A stretch of DNA of 64,000 nucleotides, taken from assembly GCA_958510875.1 (NCBI GenBank), contig OY294067.1:147920243-147984242 (forward strand), read 5' to 3'. Within the stretch, counting starts at the first letter, position 1. The number at the start of each line of letters is the position of its first letter. This DNA is from Endomychus coccineus. Its lineage: Eukaryota > Arthropoda > Insecta > Coleoptera > Endomychidae. The translations under genes were made by a program, and so were the position numbers. Of this stretch, positions 1-12,589 are shown piece after piece. Below the pieces are notes generated by a model. The model was not told the DNA's origin. It saw nothing but the letters and a program-made list of their open reading frames with translations, and did no database searches.

Positions 1-285
1 CTAGCCAACATTGAACACTTCTACACCAGAATAACCAGGGAGGCAATAGAGATCGAGAAACGTCCACATAGTCTTAACAAACGAGATGACGGACTAAGAT
101 TACCAGCAACATGGAAACCCGCTTTAGAAAGTCGGAAGATACAACCAAAAACAAGAGAGAACGTGGTATCCAGTGCACGTGCAACAGGTCACGGAAACTT
201 TCCGGCTGATTCCAGCGTCGCAATGACGTCATCCAAACGTGTCGCTCGGAGCCAAACACGTAGAAATCAACCAAGCGTGAAATAG
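1..285 (+). pseudogene. Penelope-like element, C-terminal fragment
   Basis: An open frame enters from the left edge and ends at a TAG at 283-285. Near its start it reads TREAIEIEKRP followed by NKRDDGLRLPATWKPAL, a pattern I know from the extreme C-terminus of Penelope-like retroelement polyproteins (R-E-A/S-I-E-I-x-K, then the N-R/K-x-D/E-x-G-x-x-L-x-x-x-W-x-P motif). The RT and GIY-YIG domains would lie outside the window to the left. The tail after residue 45 is basic and unrecognised. The antisense frame at 74-298 is a shadow. Assignment is from pattern memory, not a search. Confidence 0.55.
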
Positions 286-3200
286 TTCGAAAGTCCAAAG
301 GTCAAGCATAACGGGGGATATAAATACCTGTCGATACACGGTTGATTATTCTGCAAGTAGTGGTTTGTACAGCTCAAATATCATGCGCTACACCAATTCT
401 CATGTTTCCACTAGCTAGCATGATATTTGAAAGTTAAAAGCAATTGAAGTGAAGGTGGAATGCAAACTCCTCTTCAGATGTTTGATATATCTCATGGAGT
501 CACATAACTTATTTTACCTTACATGTTGGTCTTTCATATTTCATATTCTTTCTTCAATTATATGTGTCTTAGTCCGTTTCACATAAGCATTAGTGTAATC
601 TTCAGAATCGGAAGAACTTATATGAATAAGAAACTCTCAAACAATAAAACATAAATTAAGAGTTAAGGAAGATTCAAAAATTAAAACTACGAGTACATAT
701 AGCTCATTATGAAATTGGTTTAGTAGGTACCAAAGAATTCATCCAAATCCAACTTAACCAACATTAACGGGTGGGGAAAGTCACATGATCAATTGGTTAC
801 AGCTTTTTTTATATTCGACTCCCGGAATGTCCAATACGATTTTGGGAAAAGCGTTCCATTTGTTATGATTCTTAATCAATTTTTCGTTAATAACCATTTC
901 TACGATTTCTTCTGAAGAATTTGTGAATAAGGAATCACTTCTCTCGAATCTAGATACACCATAGTATCCCTAATATCTCACATCATCAGATTTCTGAAAA
1001 ACATGACCAGAGGAGTAACAATGGAAGATGTTTTAGACCATGGGTAGCCAAACTGCGGCCCGATGGGTGTTATGTTAGAGCCCGCGTAAATGGGTCACCA
1101 AATAAATGTCACATCATGAAAATATCTCAGTACATTGAGTGAACTATCGTTACAATTTATTTTATTGGTAGGAGTGACGGCTGCAAGAAGTTAGTCTTCA
1201 TAAGGTGGACGAATTGTGATAGGAATGACAGTTCTTACCTCAATTAAGACAGTACTCATAGGTTGCCTGTGGAAATCCTGCCGAAACAATGTTTCATAAA
1301 ATTGTTAATTAGATGAATCATTCCAATTTGCGATATTTTAAAGATCAAGAGACATCGATAAATACTACATAGTGATAGAGACCGGGAGGAACAAAAATAA
1401 ATGAGGTTACTTACCCTACTCTGCCGCAGCATCCTGGTAGTTACGCTTAAGGGAATGTTTTCTTAAATACTAACAGTCGTCATAACGTGGACCCAAGAAT
1501 AGCCTATCCATAAAATGATCATAGTTATTCAGTTTTGTAAATCGTAGAATAGTATCTTAGTTGTATAATTAGCGAAATTATATCCATCCCAAGTACATTA
1601 GTCTGATAATTAGCCATATAATACTCTTTCACACATTACAGATCGAATATTTTCTGAAGTTTTAAGCAGATTTCCAAGCACATGTCGGCTGCAGACGCAT
1701 TTCATCAGTCAAAGTCATCTATTTTTTTCTGACTCTTATGAACTACATGGAAACACTAATTATAATAACAAATTTTTGATAAAGATAAAAATGAATTATC
1801 AAAACGTCATAATGAGAGGTGTTGTTCAATTTTTACTCATGATAAAGAAGCAGAACATCAAGAAAACAAAACATGCATCTTCAAATAGTTCATGAATGTG
1901 GATACAATACAACGGTGATCGTACACTCACAAATATCGGTGCAAATGACACAAACACTGAAATGATGTTTCAAGAACCACCAAAGGTAGATCATTTAGCC
2001 TTAGTATAGTTTTAAGAGGAGATAATAATTTTTAAATAGGTATAAGATTCATTTATAGAAATAAAAAATTTATTTTGAAATCAGATAATCTAACAAAATT
2101 CAAACAGATATCATGAGAAATAGCCTAAATCCTGACAGATTTTGGAGATTAATATGTGAAATTAAGGAAGAGTAAAAGTAGAGACAATATGAATTGAATC
2201 AAACAACGAATTGAAAAGTTGTTCAAATAACAATAAAAAATTTGACAGTTGGAGACAAAATCAAGATTATGAATAGATTCAATAACAGAAGGCGTAATAT
2301 ACAAAATTAGTGATAATCATCAGGGAACATTATTCTGGAAGAATTGAAAGTACAGGTTGAAAAATAAGTAAAATATAACCAAAAACTGCAATTTAACGAA
2401 TAATCATCAAAGTTTAATGATATAACCAGCAATAATAACAAATCAATGGAACTAAATCATAAATCAATAATAACCAGAACCCAAAACTAATCTGGAATGA
2501 CATGGATAGTGGTGTAGTAAATTTTAAGGTCAATGCTCTGTTGAAGTCATATCTCATAAAAGTTAAAGTTGTATGAGTCAATGTACCTACGGCAAATCAT
2601 TGATCGAAGAATCGAAATCAAAATGATTTAGAACTTTTTGTTATTTAACGTATTTTATTTGGAATTATAGAAGGCAAACTTCATAGAGAAGCTATGTAAT
2701 ACTATGTTACCATAATATTATAATCATTCCGTAATTATTTTCCAATTGTCTATGATTCAAACTTGTGATTAAACTGTATTCAACTGAATGCGAATATCTA
2801 TTAACATCAAACATAGAGAATCAATATTCATATAAGCCATTCTTGTTGTATTGTTACAAGTCAACCTTTGAAATTTCAGAATATTTCAATGAATGATTGT
2901 TCATATTATTTGAAATTGGAATTGGTCTTTTACTTTTTGCTATTATCATTATTATTACTACATTACATGGAACCTGGAATAAGGAGGAGCTATATTGCTT
3001 TATGAGGGTAGGTGAGAGTATAAATAGTGAGAATGAAATGTATTCTAAATTTTGAATACAAATCGAACAATTTTAAGAATCAAATCCTGTCATAAGTGGA
3101 GAGACTCAATCGAAATCACAACAATAAGAAATGACAATGTTTGGAATCCAGTTGCACGATTTTTCAGAAATTCAAACATTGATGCAAACACCAAGCCCAA

Positions 3201-3634
3201 TCGTAGTTAATATTCATAAAAAAATCATAACAAATGAGCTAATCAACGTGTGGCAAGTTTATATAAAGTAAACCGATAATAGCTAAGATACACAATGTCA
3301 ATCATATTCATTCTCACAAATCCTTATCATTTTGGTACCCAACGTGAGACCTCTGAAGATGGAGGAGTAAGATTGTAGTTCGTTCCCAAAATTTAGAATC
3401 ACACAGCTGAGATCTATAACTTTTTAAGTTACAAAAATAAAGTGATGTGAATTATCAAAAATGGAAACAAGAAATGATTTTTAGAGAGGTGATATGAAGC
3501 AGCATATTTGAGATGTTAATATCTAGAGAAGAATCAAATTGAATAACAGAATAGTAATTAAATCAGAATTATGTATGACTGTTATTAGGGAAGATTTAAC
3601 GGAAGCAAATAAGAAATCCAAGAAAATATATTTT
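286..3634. other. No recognisable gene; AT-rich, probably decayed repeats
   Basis: Both strands are densely stopped. From about 2050 the + strand becomes very purine (A) rich, as is the decayed gag at 3950-5080, so part of this may be the 5' portion of the same LTR element. I see no tRNA, clear TIR pair or coding motif. Confidence 0.5.
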
Positions 3635-3890
3635 GAGTAAAAACAAATAATAGATGTAGAGAAAGTTGAGGTCTATGAAACATGTGAAGGAGAGTATGAA
3701 TGGGAGAATGGGCATATATGATAAAAAGAAATGTGGAGAAATTGATAATATAACAAGATAAAGAGTAAAAACAAATAATAGATGTAGAGAAAGTTGAGGT
3801 CTATGAAACATGTGAAGGAGAGTATGAATGGAAGAATGGGCATATATGATAAAAAGAAATGTGGAGAAATTGATAATATAACAAGATAAT
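3635..3890. repeat. Near-perfect 128-bp tandem duplication
   Basis: The 128-bp block 3635-3762 is repeated immediately at 3763-3890 with essentially one visible difference (gggagaatg versus gaagaatg). Both copies begin gagtaaaaacaaataata and end near ataacaagataa. The low divergence means a recent local duplication inside otherwise decayed DNA. The - strand open frame across it exists only because the unit happens to lack stops. Confidence 0.9.
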
Positions 3891-3949
3891 TCAATGAGTG
3901 ATATGAGAAAAATTATAGCAGATAATGTAGATATAAATGAGATAAAAGC

Positions 3950-5284
3950 AAAACAGAGACAACAGAATACGAGGAAATAATTGAAAGAATAGAGAGCATG
4001 AGAAATGAGAAAATGCAAGTCGAATATAAAATAATGGGTCATGAAACGAACATCAAATTTGATGGAAACGTGAAAAAACTTCACCTATGCGTTTTAAAGC
4101 ATGAGTTAGAGAACGTGAGAAATATAGAGCGAATGGAAAGAATGATACGTAATAAACTAATCGGAGAACCACTACTCTGGTGTAACTGTAAGGAGAGGCA
4201 GAATAATAGTTTAATTGGAATCAATAGAGAATTTATAACAAATTTCTAGGGTGAAAACTAGCAATCGAATATAGGGAGTGATTGTATTTTCGAAAATGTA
4301 TTGAGGATAAGAGAAAATCGCTTTTTATGAGGAAGCTCAGTACTCAGATATAAAAATGAGTGAGGAAGAGATTGTGATATACATCTCACGACAATATGGG
4401 GAACAGATTTTGGAATCTATAGCCATTTTCAATATGAGGAGTTCAGTATTTATTTCTTATTTACGTAGAATTGAACGTAGGAGAAGATCAAATCTGGAAC
4501 TTGGAGGAACAAATTAAAATAACAATAATAGGTTTGACTCTGCTAACAGAGTAAATAATAGTTATCATGATAGCGAATCATATCAGAATAGAAGTATTTG
4601 ATAGAAGGTCATAATAATGATAATTATAGTGAAGAAGACAATTATCAGTCTAATTATAATGATAGGTATCAAGGTAGGGATCAAAATCGAAACAGAGATA
4701 AAAATATATGGAAAAGAGATAAAAAATTCTGATCCTGGCCAAATCTACAACAATTTGCAAATAATAATGATGAGGATTCTAAAGATAAATAATAAAGGTA
4801 AATAGGAGGGACGTAAATTGTAGTAGAATAATCAAAAGAGCAGATGGATCAACGATCATCTTCATCAGAGAATGGAAATAGCCAAAATAATCGAAATTTT
4901 CAGTGAGGCATAAGCACAAGAACAACATTGTAACATAGAAACATCAAAGAGAATTTATACACATGAAACATTAACAGGAAGATCAGGAAGACATAGGATT
5001 AATAAAATTGAAGGGTGAAATTCGGGGGAAACTAGTAAACATTTTGGTTAATGCAGGTTCTGTAGGCTGTTATTGATAGGGGGAAGATAGCAAATCAATC
5101 AAATTTAACAGGTAATTAAAAATTTTTCCAAATTTCAAATAATTGATGTAAGTTGTGAAGAGATAACAGACGTATCTAAGATAATAACCGACACGGTGAA
5201 GATGAGATTGATATGCAGCTCGACTGAAGATTATGAACCAACTCTGAGACGACGTTCCAATTTCATAAGACGCAGGGATGAATC
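3950..5284 (+). pseudogene. Decayed LTR-retroelement gag and protease
   Basis: Shifting between + frames recovers a gag-like series: an entry segment with KFDGNVKKLH, a short segment ISRQYGEQILESIA around 4385-4425, and an Asn-rich RFDSANRVNNSYHD segment around 4530-4570. Near 5000-5065 there is LVNILVNAGSVG, which resembles an aspartic protease active site in which the catalytic Asp-Thr-Gly has become Asn-Ala-Gly. Numerous stops and frameshifts show it is dead. No CCHC knuckle or flanking LTR was found. It is a different element from the gypsy body that starts after the MITE. A gypsy-like identity is inferred from gag style and is uncertain. Confidence 0.45.
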
Positions 5285-5527
5285 CATAGTCAAAGTATAC
5301 CAGGTTTGCCGGAGCTTCCTTTCTACCCTTTCTAAAATTTTTGTGAAATCTGATTGGTCGTTTATATCGTTTATTTAATGTCATAGACGAAGACATAATA
5401 TGATGTTGTTACGTGCCGGCGACGAGCTGATGAGAGCAAGGCTGTGATTGGAGGAGCTAAGTGACGTCACCTTGCGCGAGAAACGATGGAAGGGAGGCTC
5501 CGGCAGACCTGGTATACTTTGACTATG
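5285..5527. mobile_element. MITE copy 1, 8-bp TSD, TIR CATAGTCAAAGTATA
   Basis: A 243-bp non-coding element. It begins CATAGTCAAAGTATACCAGG and ends with the inverted complement at 5493-5527, giving TIRs of about 35 bp. The flanks gatgaatc (5277-5284) and gataaatc (5528-5535) form an 8-bp duplication with one mismatch. A relative lies at 37475-37697. The 8-bp TSD suggests a hAT- or P-type parent; no transposase is encoded. Confidence 0.88.
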
Positions 5528-5551
5528 GATAAATCCCATCAAGTGAAGTTT

Positions 5552-6300
5552 GACATGAATTCCAAGGACGACCAAGATTCAATTCGTTCATTTGATGGCA
5601 CAGATGCTTATCCAGTTGGACGCTGGATTTTTGAATTCGAAGATTTAGTTGGAATTTTCGAATGAACCAAGCTCGAAGGAGTGGTTTTTGCTGAGAAGTC
5701 ACTGATTGGTGTGGCTAAGACAGTACAAAGTGAACATTTTACTAATTCCTGGAAAAAAAATTTGAGGAACTGATGCTCTAGTAATTGTCAACGAAGATAA
5801 ACAGTGCCCAACTCAACAAAATACTGGTCAACCGCAAGAAGAAGAAGGATGAGACCGTGTAGGAATATTTCCATATCATACGACAACTTTCTTCCAGAGG
5901 AAACATAGAAGACGGTGAACCAATGTAGTATGTCATAGACGGTATTCCAGATGATGTTTCTGAAAAAATTGTTCTGTATGGTGCCATGGATCTCAGAGAG
6001 TTCAAAAAGAAGATTAACGTCTATGAGGTGATACGAAGAAAAAGTTGACAAGTTCTAGACAAAAGGGAAAGGAAGAGTCATTCGTGAAGTCGAGTATAAC
6101 GAAGATTTCATTGAGTTCATCAAGTAATGCTGATGAGAGACGCTGTTTCAATTGTGGTTTGAAGGTCCACATTTCCAAGTACTGAAACTCGAAATTTCCT
6201 TGTACGAAATGTTTTAAATGTGATAAATTTGGCCACAAAGTTTCAGAGTGTGAAACAGGTGGAAATGTTGCTGGTAGAATGATAGGACGCACGGTCAACG
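5552..6300 (+). pseudogene. gag: gypsy gag with CCHC knuckles
   Basis: The frame starts around the ATG at 5554 (MNSKDDQDSIRSFDGTDAYP) with a capsid-like WIFEFEDLVGIF, then breaks. A second segment near 5830-6020 gives DETV-x-EYFHIIRQLSSRGNIEDG and VIDGIPDDV, typical of a gypsy gag capsid C-domain. At about 6139-6255 two zinc knuckles are seen: the first starts CFNCGLKVHISKY and its last Cys is now a stop; the second, CFKCDKFGHKVSEC, is an intact CX2CX4HX4C. Gag would package element RNA in virus-like particles. At least three disruptions are visible. Confidence 0.75.
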
Positions 6301-6720
6301 GTATTGTCATATCATCTAAAAGCAAAATGCTCGAAGTGTTGATAATGAAGATGTACATGCTTTGGTTGATACAGGTTCACAAGTAAATTTGATGCGGGAT
6401 GATGCTTATCAGAAAATTGAACGTCCGGTTTTGGAGAAGTCCGAAGTTTCACTAAGCTTAGGTTTTTTCCAGACAACAATAAAAGTTGATGACGATGAAT
6501 TTCTCAGTACTGTTTGTGTTGTTCCATAGGAATCAATGTCATTGGGGGTGATTTTTGGAGATGATTTATTAGGCTAAGCTGAAATTGTAATTAGTTCAAG
6601 AGGTGTCAAATTGAAGGAAACAATCCTCTCCGTGTTCTTGACTCAGCTTGATGTTGAGAAGGATCCCAATTATTCATCTCTCGGGCATATTGAAGTAAGA
6701 AAACCTTAGACCTTGTTGCA
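6300..6720 (+). pseudogene. gypsy retropepsin (protease)
   Basis: The motif ALVDTGSQVNLM at about 6360-6395 is a canonical retropepsin active-site loop (D-T-G-S). About 60 residues later GVIFGDDLLG matches the usual ILG-D-x-L flap/core motif. Stops interrupt just before the latter (ccatag at 6525-6530) and after it. It would cleave the Gag-Pol polyprotein. The catalytic Asp is preserved although the frame is broken. Confidence 0.7.
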
Positions 6721-6759
6721 TCGAATGGACTGATACATGTTAGGAGTAATGCCATTGAA

Positions 6760-8035
6760 ATGAAGATTGTTGTTAAGAGTGATATTCCAGTTTTCATAGT
6801 CCACGCAGATTGCCCATATCTGAGGGTCAAATTGTTGAGAAACAGGTAGATGAGTGGTTGGAAAAGCATATAGTTGAACCAAGCAGTTCCAACTACGCTG
6901 GTCCTGTTGTCGTTGTGGAAAACGAAAGACGGTTTTTCGAGAGTTTGTGTTGATCATCGTAAGATGAATAAACTCATCATTAAGGATATATATCACTTAC
7001 CTTTGATTGAAGATCAGATCGACGAACTTAAAGAAGCGAGAGTTTTTAGTACGATTGATTTGAAAAATGGTTTCTTTCACGTTGATGTTGATAAAAATAG
7101 TAGAAAGTACATAGCATTTGTTATTGAGAGTGGTCAATTCGAATTTACGAGCCTTCCATTTGGCTTCTGTAATTCTCCGTCAGTGTTTCAAAGATTCATA
7201 AATTATGTATTCCGAGTTTTGGTAAAAACAGGAATAATAAAATGACCATGACTTGGTTATACCCGCGAGTACTGAATGAGAAGCTTTGGAACGTTTGAAA
7301 ACCGTTTTTGAAGCTGCACAAAAGAATGACTTACAGATAAATATGAAGAAATGTAATTTTTTGCAAAAACGGATTGAATTTCTAGGACAGGTCATTGAAG
7401 ATAGTGAGGTTCTTCCGTCTCTCGATATAGTGAGCGTGGTTTTAGGTTTTGCTGAACCGCAGAATGTGGAGCATGTGCAAAGTTTCCTGCGTTTGACGGG
7501 CTATTTCCGATAACTCATCCGAGGATTTTCACAAATTTCAAAACCACTGAGTGATTTATTGCGAAAAGACAAGAAATTCCAGTTTTATGAAGAGGAAAAA
7601 ATAGCTTTCAGACAACTTAAGGTGGCCTTGACGCAGGAATCAGTTCTTCATATCACCATCAAGGACATGAGACAGAGTTGCACAATGATGCTGGCAAAGA
7701 CGGTTATGGAGCCACGTTGATGCAGAATTCTTCTGAAGATGAGCGGTTCCATCCTGTACATTTCATGAGCAAGAAGACGACAAATGCAGAGCAGAATTAC
7801 TCCAGTTATGAGCTTGGGGTTTTGACAATAATATACTATCTGAAGAAGCTTCAAGTGTATGTTTTGGGAATAAACTCAAGATTCTAACCAATTGTTCTGC
7901 TTTCGAACAAACAATAAAGAAAATAGATCTCTCAACTAAGATTGCAAGATGGGCTTTACTCTTGGAGCATGATAACTACACAATGGAACAGAGTTGGTGT
8001 TGGGTTGAAACATGTTGATGCTTTAAGTAGGTATC
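6760..8035 (+). pseudogene. pol: gypsy reverse transcriptase and RNase H
   Basis: The longest open piece is 6874-7245. It carries VCVDHRKMNKLIIKDIYHLP, FSTIDLKNGFFHVDVD (catalytic Asp of motif A) and FTSLPFGFCNSPSVFQR (the LPFGL-N-x-P box). The expected Y-x-DD box falls at 7240-7262, where a stop/frameshift after GIIK separates it from its acceptor frame. The thumb/connection continues at 7286-7513 (NMKKCNFLQKRIEFLGQVI). RNase H follows at 7678-7887, with NDAGKDGYGA, then EQNYSSYELGVL holding its Glu. Fragment order and spacing match Ty3/gypsy; the enzyme is inactive. Confidence 0.9.
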
Positions 8036-9265
8036 CAATTATGATGACTGTGACACAAGATGTAGCACCTCAGATACGACGTGTTCAAGAAGAGAACAGT
8101 GAAATTAAGGTGATTACCGAAATGTTGAAGGAGCGGGACTACCATGACTACAGCTTGCGACATGGTTTACTTTACAAATTTGTCAATGGACAGGATGTTC
8201 TTGTAATTCCAGAGGTGATGGAAACTCAAATAATACAAGCAACTCACGAAAGAGATAATTTTGGAATACAAAGGACAGAACAACAGTTGAGAAATGACTA
8301 CGACATACCCAGTTTGAAGCTGAAAATTGAAGAGTGTATCGCAGATTGCATTCCATGTATCATTGGGAATCGGGAATGAGGAAAACATGAAGGTTTTCTA
8401 AACCCTATCGAAGGTGATAGTCTCCCTCTGCATATGTACCATTTCGATCACTTGAGGCCATTAGAATCAACGAGTAAGAAGTATAATCACATTTTAGCAA
8501 TAGTAGGCGCTCTTACCAAGTTTTTGTGACTTTACCCTACAAAGTCCACTGGCTCCAATGAAGTCATTGCGAAACTTGAATTTCAGAAAAAGATATTTGG
8601 GAGTCCATCCAGAATCATTTCTGATAGAGGTCCAGCCTTCCGATCACAAGAGTTCCGAGACTACTGTAATGGTGAAAATATAAAAGTCATCAATATAACT
8701 GCTGGCTTGCCACGTGCCAACGGTCAAGTTGAGCGGATCAATCGAACGATAATACCAGTGCTGACAAAGATGTCTCTCGACGACCCGACAAAATGGTATC
8801 GTCACATTGATTCCTTACAACAAATTCTGAATTCTACGTACCAACGAAGTATAGGGACAACGCCGCTTGAACTACTCGTTGTAGTGAGAATGAAAGATAA
8901 AGAAAATGTTCGTTTGAGGCAGCTCGTTAAAGGATTACAAAACGAATTTCTTGAGACACGCGATGAAGTCAGACAAAGGGCTAAACAGCAGATTTGCAAA
9001 GTTCAAAATAGGAATCGTAAGACCTACAATCTACGACGACGACCTGCTTATAAGTGTGCTGTAGGTAGCCTAGTTGCAATCAAAAGAACTCAGCTAGGAA
9101 CTGGGCGAACAGTATCCAGGTCCGTATCGTGTGGGAAGAGTTAAATCGAACGACACTTATGATATTACACTTGTGGATGTGAGTGATTGACTATCAAGTA
9201 CGAGTAAATGTGCTAAATATATGAAGCCATGGTCTAATCCTTTGTACAAGACGTACAAGGTGTAG
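8036..9265 (+). pseudogene. gypsy integrase
   Basis: The zinc-binding N-domain is at about 8245-8370 (THERDNFGIQRTEQQL, then CIADCIPC); the second His of HHCC is Asn. A stop (tga 8377-8379) follows. The catalytic core has all three acidic positions: MYHFDHLRPLE near 8435-8465, RIISDRGPAFRS near 8610-8650, and PRANGQVERINR near 8708-8745. A 145-codon open piece, 8707-9144, covers the core end and a basic C-domain. A further stop lies at 8527 (tttttgtga). The integrase inserts element cDNA into host DNA. Confidence 0.9.
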
Positions 9266-9471
9266 GATGACCGAACTTGATGTTTAAATTTGGCGCGCAT
9301 TGTTTCAGATTTAGATATCATAGAACACAAAAAAAATAGAGAAGAGAAGACAGGTGTCATAATATATTCAAAGTTTCTTTGCCTAATTGACCTACAATTT
9401 TCAACCTACCAGTCTCACTTCAAAACGATTGGAGTTCAACTGTTAATGAATAACAGTTTGATACATCAAAC

Positions 9472-11340
9472 AACATTTTTGTTCAATTGTGCAGTTGTTG
9501 TGAACATTGATCGTGACTGCTAGTTTCATGAGCACTCACTTTTAGTTCAAGAATATGAGACCAAATATTTTGTTCGCTTTGTTGCCTGTTCACGATAATT
9601 TCTTGTGTATGCTGCTCAGTATGATGTGATGTAGATGTGACTACATTATTTATATGTAAAGTGCCTGTACTGCCTGGTGTTACCTGATGCTCAAAATTTG
9701 TGCGTTTGAAATTTGATTTCTTCAAAGCCGAATTGGAGGAAGTACCCGGTAATACTCAAGGTACTGAAGTTGAAGAGGCACCGCATAGCGCTTTTGCCAC
9801 TTCGGTTTTTCTTTTTCAGGATGTTTGAATATAGCCTCCAGCTACTGCGGATGTCTACCATCCTCCATACCTTTCAATAGTGATTGGATCACTTGCCTCA
9901 TTTGCCAGGTGCGAGATGCTGGAACGCCGGAAACAGTGACCAGTGTATGTGTGGGGTTTGGCATTTCCAGGACAGTAGCAATACTTTCAAGTATTGCTCC
10001 CATTTTATTCATGCCAATATTTACACAATAGCCATTCCATTATGTCAAAAATAGTCTCGTATGAGTTGTGTTTTTCAGTCTCGCACTTATGTATTGCTTT
10101 ATGAACAATAACCAGAGAGGCTCTGTGGCAATAAATAACCTTGGCACCCCATTTTCTTTGTGACGGAGTCATTTTTAAACTGTAAATCGTGTATTGTTAC
10201 ATCGACTAATTCCTTTCGTCGACATGCTCTACTGTAGCATATAATCAGTGCAATCTAAAATGATAATAGTAAACATTATTATGAAAACCTAATTCCAATT
10301 GTGCATTATTATTTAGCTCCAACGAGAGGTAAGTAATGTTATCAGCATCCGTTATGAATTTATCAATATAATCAAATATCAAAATTTGAGACTCCTTTGG
10401 TTCGTAGCTTTCTGACTACCTCTTCAATAAAGCTTCCAATTCCATGTACCCAGAAACATGTTCTTTCTCATGAATATTGAAGCATGCTTCCAATTTGAAA
10501 TACAACGACCATGAAGCAGAAGCCTTATTTAACCTTGCTTTAGTCATCAAAATAAGCAATTAAAATGTTTTCTGATATAACTTCTACATTCTTTCGCTGC
10601 ACCAATTTTTGGAAATCTGAAACTCCTTTTCGTACACTTTCTTAGACTTTTTCGGCAGCAAATTATCTCTGGGGAAGTGCAATTGCTACTCTCCACTCTA
10701 ATTCTCTTCCAAACTCATCCATATTAGGTATATTTTGATTTAAACTCCTGAAATTTCAAAATTCAAAATTAAATCCCAGATAGGGCGAGCATGCAATTAT
10801 ACATTCTGGCATGTAGTGCCAACTTGAGAAAATGTTTCTCGCGAGTTGTATGATATCAAAATTGGAAAAATAGTATGAAATATTCGTTTCATAAGACATT
10901 TTATCGCACTTATCTAGGGCTCGTGCGATAAAATCACGTCTTATAAAACTTGTATCTTAATAAACTATTTTAATGAATCAGAGTGATTATTTCATACTCA
11001 TTAGCATTTCTTCACTGCAATAAACACTATCGCATCTTTAAACATCTTACATTAACAACAACAGAAGTATTCACTCGAATCTAATTTGTCAAATAGTCTG
11101 GTATCGGTTCTCTTTGCCTCTTTTCTCACATTCGCCAATTATTCCTCCAAACTATCATCTGTGTCAACGTGATGCCTGTAGTCACGTTAATACAAGACAT
11201 TATCATGAACAGGCAACAGAGCGAACTAAATATTTTGACTCGTATTTCTGAAATGGGAGTGAGTGCTCGTGAAAATAGCACAGTCACGATCAATGTTTAC
11301 AACAACCGAATAATTGAACAAAAAAATTGTGATTTAATGT
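9472..11340. mobile_element. Inverted-repeat element of unknown type
   Basis: Arms of roughly 140 bp at 9472-9612 and 11190-11335 are imperfect reverse complements; both encode, in opposite directions, a version of NRQQSE-x-NI-x-x-x-I-x-E followed by VSA-x-E. The - strand around 9820-10080 contains a longer readable stretch including LVTVSGVPASRTWQMRQ, which I do not recognise. The rest (10140-11160) has no coding signal. It may be a fold-back transposon or two copies of a gene fragment in opposite orientation. No TSD was identified. Confidence 0.5.
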
Positions 11341-11884
11341 ATTATTATATCTTTACAGTTGAAATTATTGTTCGAGCTTAGTTATTAGTTTGAGGTTAGA
11401 TACATTTCTTCTTTATTTTCTTTGAAATGTGGCACATGCATAATGCATTTGTTATTGTTCTTTCACATCCGATCTGAAAATGAATAAAATTTGACCAAAG
11501 TAAGTAGATATCATTATTTAACTTATGACCAGTTCCCTCAGTTCACGTGAACAATATTCATCAAATAGTTTCTCTAAAACCGTGAACGTAAAAAAACCTT
11601 AATGAAAGACAGTCTAGTCGACACAAAAAAAAGGGTCGAAAAGAGTTTCTTTTCAACACTATTTCACGTATCGAAAAGACTTCTTTACGATACCGAAGCA
11701 GAAGAATACAATTAAAATACTAAGCCTTTCACTTACCAATTATCTATTATTAGAGTGAACTAAATTAGGAAACAAAATGTACCTGTTCAAACTATAATTG
11801 GGGTTAATAATCCAGGAAGGGGTTATCCTCAGCTGAAGATAATTCTGAATTAATTTTAATGAATTTATAAAAAATCAATCCGTA

Positions 11885-12540
11885 ACAGTAAACCATCAAC
11901 TAATTTCCTTGGATGTTGTTTCTTTATTTACAAATATACCTGTCGTTTTGGCATTGAATTGCATCAAAAAACGTTGGGCAGAGATTAAAAACCACGCACC
12001 TCTTGATCAATCGGATTTTATAAATGCGGTAAAGTTTTGTTTAGAATGCACTTATTCTCAGTACGGTGAGCAATATTTTGGAAAAATTTTCGGCACAGCA
12101 ATGGGATCTCCTATTTCAGCTACCATTGCTAACCTCGTCATGGAATGCCTAGAGGAATCCGTTATAAATTCATTAGATTTTCAGCCTGTATTCTTTGAAC
12201 AATATGTAGATGATTGCCTTATGTATGTTCCCAACGATAAAGTTCAATATGTGATTAATAAATTCAACAATTTCCACTGTAAACTCCAATTCACTTGTGA
12301 AATAGAAATAAACAAAAACATAAATTTCCTAGATATGAACATTAGGCATGATGCAGATGGAAATATAAAAACTTCTTGGTTTACTAAAGAAGTTTGGTCT
12401 CAACGTTATCTTTATTTCAATTCCGTTGCACCAGCTTGTTATAAAAAAGTGTCATTAACAGCCTTACAGACCGCGCGGTGAAATTGTCTCACGCAGAAGA
12501 CCGTCCCAAAAATTACGTTCTTCAATCCTATCATTAAAGA
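11885..12540 (+). pseudogene. Penelope-like reverse transcriptase
   Basis: The open piece (Met at 11909) reads LDVVSLFTNIP (motif A), GTAMGSPISATIANLVME (motif B region) and EQYVDDCLMYVP with the catalytic YVDD, then NINFLDMNI (the PLE FLD-x-x-I motif). This motif set is specific for Penelope-like RTs, which are related to telomerase. The frame stops at 12479-12481 and continues in another frame into a linker (NYITLPYIPETSEKIKKC) typical of PLEs. The N-terminal RT portion is missing or too decayed to read. Confidence 0.9.
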
Positions 12541-12589
12541 GAGAATAAACAAAATCTATAATGGTTCTTCATATAAAAATAACATAATA

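Larger units (their letters stand above)
5529..9265 (+). mobile_element. Ty3/gypsy-type retrotransposon body, degenerate
   Basis: Gag, protease, RT, RNase H and integrase segments occur in order on the + strand in the Ty3/gypsy arrangement (integrase after RNase H). The body is cut by several stops and frameshifts, so it is inactive. No pair of LTRs is visible: the MITE abuts the left side, and the right side runs into unrelated sequence after 9265. No envelope-like frame follows the integrase. Domain entries are listed separately. Confidence 0.88.

Noticed and set aside
1040..1075. ggtagccaaactgcggcccg, reminiscent of hAT (Charlie-type) termini
   Set aside because: No matching inverted end and no TSD could be found nearby; a 20-bp resemblance is not enough.
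3596..4084. 162-codon - strand open frame
   Set aside because: It is produced by the 128-bp tandem duplication of A-rich DNA; the translation is hydrophobic low-complexity and repeats itself.
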